A DNA stretch of 64,000 bases, taken from NCBI RefSeq assembly GCF_000803645.1, contig NZ_CP009122.1:348501-412500 (forward strand), in the 5' to 3' direction. Position 1 is the stretch's first letter. Each line of letters opens with the position of its first letter. Positions 34,370 through 40,976 of this stretch are shown in pieces. The notes beneath the pieces are model-generated. The model was given only the letters and a program-made list of their open reading frames with translations. It made no database searches and had not been told where the DNA came from. The DNA is from Sphingopyxis fribergensis. GTDB taxonomy: Bacteria > Pseudomonadota > Alphaproteobacteria > Sphingomonadales > Sphingomonadaceae. The translations under genes and the position numbers were made by a program.

Positions 34370-35271
34370 CCGCCGAGAGGCCCAAGCGGCATCATTATGT
34401 GCCGCAATTCTATCTCCGTCGCTTTGCCTGCCCGGACGATACAAAAAAGGTTCGCGTGGTCGAACGACATGGCGATATCCTCGCCATCGACCGCAAATCC
34501 ATCGATCGCATCGGCTATGAGGACGCCATCCACGACTATGTCGCGGACGGGGTCGCAGGGTCGATCGAAGGTCCGATCAACCATATGATCGAGACGCCCT
34601 TCTCCAACAGTCCGGCCTGGAGGAAGATCGTCGAGGGTGCCGGCACCAGTCTCGCTGAGACCGACAAGATACCGATCTATGGTTTCGCCCGTCACCTCCA
34701 ACGTCGCAACCTTGAGACCTTGCGCTTCATAGAGGCTGAGTCCGCCCGCTTCGCGGATGGCGCGCTCGACGGCGACTTGAGCGAGGACGAGCAGGAGATG
34801 CACGCATGGATCGCTGCATCCGCGGACAATGCGCATGCCCTGTTTCGCGAGGGCGCGATGGACACGAATATCCCCGAGGACGCCGACGCCATCAATGTGA
34901 TGGTCTGCCATTCGCCGATCCCTTTGCGGACATCGACGAACCCAACGCTGATGATCTCGGCGCCGGGCCATCAATCTATCTTCGGCGCCTTCTTCAACGA
35001 CCTGAGAACCTGGTGGCTCACGCTCGATCGATATTGTGGCGCCTTCATCATCGCCGGTGGCCCGCCGGGGTTCAGCAATTCTACCCTGCCGCCTGACGCG
35101 GCCCGCATGATCAACCAGCAATATCTGGTCCAGCATGGCAACAGCATGACGGTTCGCTACCTCCTCGCCAACGACCCCTATCTTGATGACGACCTTGTGT
35201 GGGCCGGCTATGGCTTCGAGCGGTCCACGACCCATGGTGCCCGATGGCGCAAGCTCGGCACGGGGCGATGA
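34366..35271 (+). CDS. DUF4238 protein
   Basis: The protein has 301 residues. The N-terminal KRHHYVPQFYLRRFACPDD is the DUF4238 signature. The rest shows a large alpha/beta region with an FGAFFNDLRTWWLTLDR segment. DUF4238 proteins are found near defence and mobile genes; the function is unknown. The ATGA overlap with the HEPN-like gene indicates a two-gene operon. Confidence 0.75.
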   Translation: MTAERPKRHHYVPQFYLRRFACPDDTKKVRVVERHGDILAIDRKSIDRIGYEDAIHDYVADGVAGSIEGPINHMIETPFSNSPAWRKIVEGAGTSLAETDKIPIYGFARHLQRRNLETLRFIEAESARFADGALDGDLSEDEQEMHAWIAASADNAHALFREGAMDTNIPEDADAINVMVCHSPIPLRTSTNPTLMISAPGHQSIFGAFFNDLRTWWLTLDRYCGAFIIAGGPPGFSNSTLPPDAARMINQQYLVQHGNSMTVRYLLANDPYLDDDLVWAGYGFERSTTHGARWRKLGTGR

Positions 35272-35705
35272 TCCGGCAACCACGATCCAGCGCATTGCAC
35301 TAGGGCAAGCCTCCGGTTTGTCGTGAAAGCGGGGCATCTCGGGATTGCACGCCGAGCGATAAACGACAGGATAGACATCCCGAGGTCGGGCGGATGCCCG
35401 CTGAAGCGGGCACCGGGCTCTATCTCCGCTCCGCTCCGACCAAGCCCCCTTTGGGGTCTTGGCGGCTGACGCCGTAACGATCCCTTCCGCGGGGAGGCCG
35501 GGCAGGGGAGGCATTCTTCCCGAGACGTCAGAAGGCCCGGCACGACCATCGCAATGCAGGCTTCGCCTAAGGAATCGCGCTAGTCGCGCGATGCGGATCG
35601 TGGAGCCAGCAGACAAGCCATCACCCCCTTCGCCGCCCTCGCAGGATCCGTGCGTTGCAGGACGGGTTTCGTCCGCAAGAATTGCGTCGGGACAAAGCTA
35701 CGCTA

Positions 35706-35765
35706 GGCGAAAAGGTGCCGGCGATGTTTGTCTGTTTTCAACAGAAGCGCCGGCCCCTTTTCGCC
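35706..35765. repeat. 18-bp stem inverted repeat
   Basis: The arms GGCGAAAAGGTGCCGGCG and CGCCGGCCCCTTTTCGCC pair at 17 of 18 positions around a 24-base loop containing TGTTTGTCTGTTTTCAACAG. It is the largest of the hairpins in this gap. Confidence 0.75.
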
Positions 35766-36013
35766 AAGCTTCGCTAGAGCCCCTCCCGTGCTTCTTGCGG
35801 ACAAGAGCCCCGCCCTGCGCCTTCGGACCTGCGAAGGCGGCTCCGGGTGCGATGACTTGTCAGCCGGTCCACGCTCCCTTTCCATTCAAACAGAACCGTC
35901 CGCTGACGCGGCCGGTGCGTCTTTGTGTCTGTTGGCCGCTGCGCGGCTGTTTCTTGCTCAGGCTCACCAGGTACGATGAATTTCTGTCAAGAAATCAATG
36001 ACATGGAAGTAAT

Positions 36014-36065
36014 GGAGGGGAGGGGGTAGGGTTCAGATGTGGCCGGGAAAGAGAAACGAGCCACA
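36014..36065 (+). promoter_or_regulatory. Purine tract plus hairpin leader, copy 5
   Basis: The tract GGAGGGGAGGGGG (36014-36026) is followed by a TGTGGC/GCCACA stem (36038-36043 with 36060-36065), then GAGAAAGGAT and the ATG at 36087. It is the same architecture as at 3755 and 6924, but more than 25 kb away. Confidence 0.6.
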
Positions 36066-36086
36066 GCACAGAGAAAGGATGAAGTC

Positions 36087-36590
36087 ATGAAGATCGGTAG
36101 CTTCAAGTTCGACGAGCGCGCCAGCGACATTATCGGCAAGATCGCCACCCGCGAAATGCGCTTTCCCTACCTTATCATGCGCCGCGTCGAGGATCGACAG
36201 AGCGACAGCGCCCCCGTCTATGAGATTTACGAGACGAACCGCGCTGGCGACGAAATCCAGATCGGTGTCGTCTGGGAACGCAAGATGCGCTCCAATGACG
36301 AGGTGTTCCTGTCCGGCATGGTGGACGATCCGAGCTTCCGCGAGCCGCTGCCCATCGCCCTGTTTGGGGACGAGACGAACGGCTTCGATGTCCAGTGGCG
36401 GCGCGAACGCGAGCGCGAGAGCCAAGGCGGCGGCTTTGGCGGAAGGTCGGGCAGCGGTCAGCGCCAAGGTGGCGGGGCTGGCGGTTTCGGCGGACGGACC
36501 GGCGGCGGTTTCTCCGGCGGCAGCACCGCAGGACCGGACGGCGGATATACCGGCGGCGGACGCAGCCTTGACGATGAGGTGCCCTTCTAA
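36087..36590 (+). CDS. DUF736 protein with Gly-rich tail and SSB-like acidic tip
   Basis: The protein has 167 residues. Residues 1-105 (MKIGSFKFDE, then APVYEIYETNRAGDEIQIGV and a VWERKMR strand) are the DUF736 domain, common on alphaproteobacterial plasmids and ICEs. The tail is a Gly/Arg/Ser-rich linker ending SLDDEVPF, which resembles the acidic C-terminal tip of single-stranded DNA-binding proteins that recruits repair and replication partners. A role on single-stranded DNA during transfer or replication is an inference. An ATG at 36039 lies in the leader hairpin and is less likely. Confidence 0.85.
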   Translation: MKIGSFKFDERASDIIGKIATREMRFPYLIMRRVEDRQSDSAPVYEIYETNRAGDEIQIGVVWERKMRSNDEVFLSGMVDDPSFREPLPIALFGDETNGFDVQWRRERERESQGGGFGGRSGSGQRQGGGAGGFGGRTGGGFSGGSTAGPDGGYTGGGRSLDDEVPF

Positions 36591-36607
36591 GGCGACCCGA
36601 GGCGGGC

Positions 36608-36635
36608 CGGGGGAGCGCTGGAACGCTTCCCCGGT
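36608..36635 (+). terminator. Hairpin between DUF736 and DUF2493 genes
   Basis: An 11-base stem CCGGGGGAGCG/CGCTTCCCCGG (one G-U pair) with a CTGGAA loop. There is no T-run, so it may be an attenuator or mRNA-stabilising hairpin rather than a full terminator. Confidence 0.5.
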
Positions 36636-36670
36636 CCTGAACCGTCATCCCGTCACAAGGAGTGAATCCC

Positions 36671-37684
36671 ATGAGCAAGCCAACAGCCTTGCACAGCGTT
36701 AGCAGCTTTGCCGACCTGCCGGAACTCTATGCCGAAGCCATCGCCACGCCCGATTTCGTGGCATCGTTCGGCGACCCCTTGCCCCTCACCATCATCGAGC
36801 CAGACGAGGAACCGGCCGAACATTTCATGCCCGATCCGCTCGCGGCACAGGCGGAATGCGGCGGCATCATCGCCGCCATCTTCGACCTGCTAGGCGATAC
36901 CCGACTGGACCCGCTTGCCCCGGAACTCGCATGGGGCTTCGTCAACAGCTTCCATTTCGTCGCAAACAAGCTGGAAGGCCGCGAGGACAGGCTGGCCGAT
37001 ACCATTCGCGATATGGCCCGCCGTCTGGAACCGGGCGAGGTGTTCAACAAGGAACTGGAAGACACCCAGCTTGAATGCCAATCGGTCGCGGAACAGCGCG
37101 CCGCCATGGAAGCCATGCGCGATTATGCGGCGGCGATGTATCGTGCCTATGCCGGTCGCCCATGGTCGCCCGCCAAGGGTTCGCGCGCGTCCCATGTCAC
37201 CACCGCCAGTCAGATTTCGGCGCTCGACTTCCTGCGCGCAAGGTCCGAACGAAAGCGTGACCGATACGACCCGCAAGGCCCCGTCGTCGTCGTATCCGGC
37301 CCTTCCGACTGGCACGATTGGCGGATTATCTGGGGACGGCTCGACCAGATCAGAACGCGCATTCCTCACATGGTGCTTGTCACCACCGGGCAGCGCCTTG
37401 GGGTGGATGCAGCCGCCGCCGCATGGGCAGCGCAACGGGGCGTGGTCTGCATCGCGTTCGGCCTTTATGGGCGCGGCAACGGCAAAGCCTTCCGGCGCAA
37501 TCGCAACATTGCCGAGCTTATGCCCGTCGAGGCGTTGCTATGCGAAGGGTCGGGCATCCAGTCGAGCCTCTATGACCTGTTCAACCCGGAGAAGGGCCAC
37601 CGCGTCCCGACCCATGTTTTCATGCGGGCAGATCAGGCGCCCGATGTCCCGATCAAAAAGAAGCGCCGCGTCATAGCGGCCTGA
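36671..37684 (+). CDS. DUF2493 (SLOG-fold) protein
   Basis: The protein has 337 residues. The C-terminal ~120 residues form the DUF2493 domain: VVVVSGPSDWHDWRIIWGRL, LVTTGQRLGVDAAAAAWAA and an FRRNRNIAELMPVEAL segment, a Rossmannoid SLOG fold expected to bind nucleotides. The N-terminal ~200 residues are a helical region with no assigned function. It is a standard gene of sphingomonad ICEs and plasmids. AAGGAG nine bases upstream fixes the ATG at 36671. Confidence 0.82.
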   Translation: MSKPTALHSVSSFADLPELYAEAIATPDFVASFGDPLPLTIIEPDEEPAEHFMPDPLAAQAECGGIIAAIFDLLGDTRLDPLAPELAWGFVNSFHFVANKLEGREDRLADTIRDMARRLEPGEVFNKELEDTQLECQSVAEQRAAMEAMRDYAAAMYRAYAGRPWSPAKGSRASHVTTASQISALDFLRARSERKRDRYDPQGPVVVVSGPSDWHDWRIIWGRLDQIRTRIPHMVLVTTGQRLGVDAAAAAWAAQRGVVCIAFGLYGRGNGKAFRRNRNIAELMPVEALLCEGSGIQSSLYDLFNPEKGHRVPTHVFMRADQAPDVPIKKKRRVIAA

Positions 37685-37702
37685 TCGCGAAGCCACCAAG
37701 AG

Positions 37703-37737
37703 AAGGGCCGGGGGCGGGCAACCGCTCCCGGCCCCTT
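37703..37737 (+). terminator. Terminator-like hairpin after DUF2493
   Basis: A GC-rich stem of about 15 bases (left arm from AAGGGCCGGG, right arm CCGCTCCCGGCCCCTT) follows the stop at 37684; a second small hairpin CGTGCC/GGCACG follows at once. It probably ends the DUF736-DUF2493 transcript. Confidence 0.55.
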
Positions 37738-37834
37738 GTCGTGCCTTTGGCACGAGCGGGGGAAACCCGAACGGTTTTCCCCGCGCCGCTCCTTTTGCCG
37801 GGCGTGCCGCCCGCCAACGTCGCTCCCCTTTCCG

Positions 37835-38161
37835 CTAAGGATGCACAGCCGTTGAGGCGTCATCACCGCCAGCCGGAGGAACAACCGCGCGCTTGCGAGC
37901 CGACCCCGCAGACGGTTCCGCCTGGACGCCTTGTGCCGTCAGCCCCTTGAGCGCGGCAATCGCCACGCCGCCGCCGACCCGAATCGCTTGGCTCAGCACG
38001 TCGCGAAATTCGCGCTCGCTTAAGCGTTCGACCGGCAATTCCGTCGCCAGCTTCCCATAATGGGCGCGCAATCCACGCCGCATCGTCTCGGCTTCCCGCG
38101 CAAGATTTTGCTGATCGGCCTCGATCTTCGCCAGCCGTTCGCGTTCCGTCATCTTGGGCAT
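37835..38161 (-). CDS. Small helical accessory protein
   Basis: This is a 108-residue protein. LAKIEADQQNLAREAETMRR forms a coiled-coil; ELPVERLSEREFRDVLSQAI and GGGVAIAALKGL follow. It resembles a short family (DUF6437-like) common on sphingomonad mobile elements, of unknown function. It faces the transfer operon across a 467-base gap. Confidence 0.6.
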   Translation of the reverse strand: MPKMTERERLAKIEADQQNLAREAETMRRGLRAHYGKLATELPVERLSEREFRDVLSQAIRVGGGVAIAALKGLTAQGVQAEPSAGSARKRAVVPPAGGDDASTAVHP

Positions 38162-38628
38162 TCTTAGACTCCTTGCTCAAGGAGGTCTGCCCGCCGCCCT
38201 CGACTATCCACCAAGGACCACCGCCATGCAATGCCTTCCCGGCGATCGGAATGCGATCATGCCCGCAAACGCACCCAACCGGGGAGACCCGCCCACGGTC
38301 GAGTCGACGGGCGCAGCGGGCAGGCGCGCTGCGGAGGAGGGACGCACGCCTGAGGCGGGTGTAATGCACCCCACGCACGGGTGCTGCGGGCGCGAATCGC
38401 CAGGAATTCAGCCACTTTCCGTTGGCACAGCGCGGCAGTCGCTTTGGCACTAATCGTCTGCCGCCGGCAGCCAAGCCCTATCCTCTTTCGGCCTAAGTGG
38501 CTGATCTGCTTTGGCACTTAGCGGCAGCCAGTGGCAGTTTCCGGTAAATTCTTGTTATCGCGAAGTAAATCGGCTATAAAGGCGGTGCTTCACCACGTTG
38601 CTGGCGTGTCGGACAAGGAGTCCGCCGC
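38162..38628. other. Gap upstream of the transfer operon, candidate oriT
   Basis: This gene-free region lies directly before the relaxosome and relaxase genes. It contains repeated CTTTGGCACT units (38442 and 38510) with further TTGGCAC copies nearby, an inverted pair CTAAGTG/CACTTAG (38493-38499 with 38515-38521), and an AT-rich stretch after 38540. These are features of an origin of transfer, but no nic site can be named from sequence alone. Confidence 0.4.
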
Positions 38629-38931
38629 TTGGCACGCATCACTATCCGCATAGACGATGACCTCTATGCGCGTCTTTCTGTACAGGCGCGCAATGCCGGT
38701 CTCGGTGCCGCGACCTATTGTCGCGATATCCTCGAACGCTTCGAAGGCACCGATCCATCGGGTTATCACGCCCGCTTCGATGAGCTTCATGCGACGACCA
38801 TCCAGGCCTTCGCGATCCTCGCCACCTCGGTGGGCGAACGGTCCCCGGACATCCTCCAGAAGGGGTTGGGCGAAGCGCGTCGACTCCTCCGCGAAAGGGG
38901 GCTGCTCGATCCCGAGCAGGACCGGCCATGA
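38629..38931 (+). CDS. Ribbon-helix-helix relaxosome-type protein
   Basis: The protein has 100 residues with a TTG start at 38629 preceded by AAGGAG. The N-terminus ARITIRIDDDLYARLSVQA fits a ribbon-helix-helix DNA-binding fold, followed by a helical tail. Position directly upstream of traD and the relaxase suggests an oriT-binding accessory protein or transfer regulator. The stop overlaps the traD start. Confidence 0.7.
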   Translation: MARITIRIDDDLYARLSVQARNAGLGAATYCRDILERFEGTDPSGYHARFDELHATTIQAFAILATSVGERSPDILQKGLGEARRLLRERGLLDPEQDRP

Positions 38932-40976
38932 GCATCTTTCGTCACGACACGCTCGGTTCCTGGACGAGGGGCGGCCAGGCCATCGTTCACAACGTCCGGA
39001 TGACCACCCAGGTCTTCTACCAGACCTTCCTTGCAGGCTTGGTGATCTGGATTGGCGGTGTCATCTGGTACGCGTTTGAGAAATCGTCTGAGTACGAACG
39101 CTTCGTACTGGTGAAGCTTGGCCAGGCCGCCTTCATGGGGGATGCCGTTCCGGGCAATGTCACCCCAATCCTGTTCAAGACGCCGGAGGGCAAACAATAC
39201 TGGACAAGCCCTAAGGCGCTCCTTGATTCCGGCCTCGCCCACAAGACGCTCGAAGCTTTTGAGACCGATCTTCTGCATGGTGCGGCGATATCCGGGTTGT
39301 TCGCGCTGGCCATGCTCGGGTGGGCCTGGTTCTATTTCACCAGGACGGGGAAAGGCCTCGGCTCCAATCAGTTTCTGCGCGGGGCGCGGTTCGGCACGGT
39401 GCGGCAGGTCCGCCGCGCGCTATGGCGTTACGCCAAGGGTAGCTTCGACATCGGCGGCGTCAATGTGCCCGACGCCTTCGAACCCGAACATATCCTGATC
39501 TGCGGTGCGCCCGGCACCGGCAAGACCAACATCATCGTCAAGATGCTTGACGGCATCCGGAAGCGAAAGCGTCGTGCGATCGTCTATGACACGGCCGGCA
39601 CCTTCGTCGAAAAATTCTACCGCCCGGGGATCGACGTGCTGCTCAATCCGCTCGATGCACGGGCGGATTGCTGGTCGCCCTGGGTCGACGTCCCGAGGGA
39701 CTATCATTACGACCAGATCGCCGAGTCCACGATCCCTGACAAGACCGGCGATCCCTTCTGGGCAAAGGCGGCGCGCGGTACGCTGGTCGCCGTGCTGCGG
39801 AAGCTGGCTCGGCAGGAACGCACCCTCGTTTCGATTCTGCTCGACACGCTGCTGCGCTCCAAGCTGAAGGACCTCGCAGCCTTTGCCGCCGGCACTGATG
39901 CGGCGGCATTCATCTCGACCGAGGGTGAACGCACCAGCGCCGGTATCCAGGCTGAGCTTGCCTCCGTCATGCGCAGCTTCTCCTACCTCGACGATACTGC
40001 GGATGGCTTCTCGATCCGGGACTGGGTTGCCAACGAGAAGGACGACAGCTGGCTCTTCATTACCGTCAAGGCGGACCAGCTTCCTTCGCTGCGTCCCCTG
40101 ATCACGGTATGGCTCGACATCGCGATCAGCGCGATCATGAGCATGACGCCCGATCGCAACCGGCGCCTCTATTGCGTCATCGACGAGCTACCGACGCTCC
40201 AGCGCCTGCCCTCTCTCGGCGATTTCCTCGCCCGCGCCAGGAAGTATGGAGGCTGCGGTATCCTCGGCTTCCAGAGCTATCCACAGCTCGAGGCAACCTA
40301 CGGTATTCAGGATGCCGCGGCGATCACCGGCTACTGCTCGACCTGGGTGGCTCTCCGCGCCAACGACACCCCCACCGCGAAGCATGTCAGCGAGAACCTG
40401 GGCCAGGTCGAGCAGGTCGAGGCGAACGAGGGCATGTCCTACGGTGTGAACGACATGCGCGATGGTGTGAACCTCTCGCGCATGCAGGTAACCCGACCGT
40501 TGGTGATGCACACCGAGGTCACAAACCTGCCAAACCTCATGGGCTATCTGCGGTTCGGCCGCAGCCTTCCGGTGGTCCGGTTCGAGGATAGCTACAACAA
40601 GGTCTCGTCCATCGGCGAGGCGTTCGAGGAGCGGGGCACCGCGCCCATTCGGATGACGGTTCCAACGCCATCGGTGCCCCCTGCACCGGCGGCGGCGACA
40701 TCACCAGCCAAGCCGAAAGTCACCCCTACGAAGCGGCGGCGCGCCACCCCCAGCGATCCAGTGGCCGAACTGCCATTGGTACCGCCAGGCGACGCTACGG
40801 GACCGACCGGCATACCCTCCGATGAAGCGGAGGCGGCTCCTCCGACCGACAACGGCCGGGAAGGGGAAGCAAGCAACCCACCACCACCGCTCGAGCTATT
40901 CGGGAAGCCGGCTGGCTTCCGTCTCAGTCAGCACGGCCGCCATGACGGCGCTCGCAATGCAGCGAGGCCGGCATGA
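38928..40976 (+). CDS. traD: Type IV coupling protein TraD
   Basis: The protein has 682 residues. Two membrane segments (LAGLVIWIGGVIWYAF and GLFALAMLGWAWFYF) are followed by an ATPase domain with Walker A ICGAPGTGKTN, Walker B CVIDELPTL and a GFQSYPQLEATYG segment. It is the F-type coupling protein that links the relaxosome to the secretion channel and pumps DNA. The C-terminal ~110 residues are Pro/Ala-rich. It overlaps its neighbours on both sides by four bases, a single operon with the relaxase. Confidence 0.92.
   Translation: MSIFRHDTLGSWTRGGQAIVHNVRMTTQVFYQTFLAGLVIWIGGVIWYAFEKSSEYERFVLVKLGQAAFMGDAVPGNVTPILFKTPEGKQYWTSPKALLDSGLAHKTLEAFETDLLHGAAISGLFALAMLGWAWFYFTRTGKGLGSNQFLRGARFGTVRQVRRALWRYAKGSFDIGGVNVPDAFEPEHILICGAPGTGKTNIIVKMLDGIRKRKRRAIVYDTAGTFVEKFYRPGIDVLLNPLDARADCWSPWVDVPRDYHYDQIAESTIPDKTGDPFWAKAARGTLVAVLRKLARQERTLVSILLDTLLRSKLKDLAAFAAGTDAAAFISTEGERTSAGIQAELASVMRSFSYLDDTADGFSIRDWVANEKDDSWLFITVKADQLPSLRPLITVWLDIAISAIMSMTPDRNRRLYCVIDELPTLQRLPSLGDFLARARKYGGCGILGFQSYPQLEATYGIQDAAAITGYCSTWVALRANDTPTAKHVSENLGQVEQVEANEGMSYGVNDMRDGVNLSRMQVTRPLVMHTEVTNLPNLMGYLRFGRSLPVVRFEDSYNKVSSIGEAFEERGTAPIRMTVPTPSVPPAPAAATSPAKPKVTPTKRRRATPSDPVAELPLVPPGDATGPTGIPSDEAEAAPPTDNGREGEASNPPPPLELFGKPAGFRLSQHGRHDGARNAARPA

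Larger units (their letters stand above)
35272..36086. other. Gene-free gap rich in hairpins
   Basis: There is no plausible gene. At least four strong hairpins occur: GCCCGC/GCGGGC with a TGAA loop (35396-35411), ATCGCGC/GCGCGAT (35574-35592), an 18-base stem with 17 matches and a 24-base loop (35706-35765) and CGCCTTCG/CGAAGGCG (35818-35839). The region could hold a structured RNA, an origin or a maintenance site of the element. The right end leads into the leader of the DUF736 gene. Confidence 0.5.

Noticed and set aside
33698..34444. N-terminal extension of the minus-strand gene 33026-33697
   Set aside because: It lies antisense to the HEPN-like and DUF4238 genes; the internal ATG pair at 33694/33697 has a good ribosome binding site.
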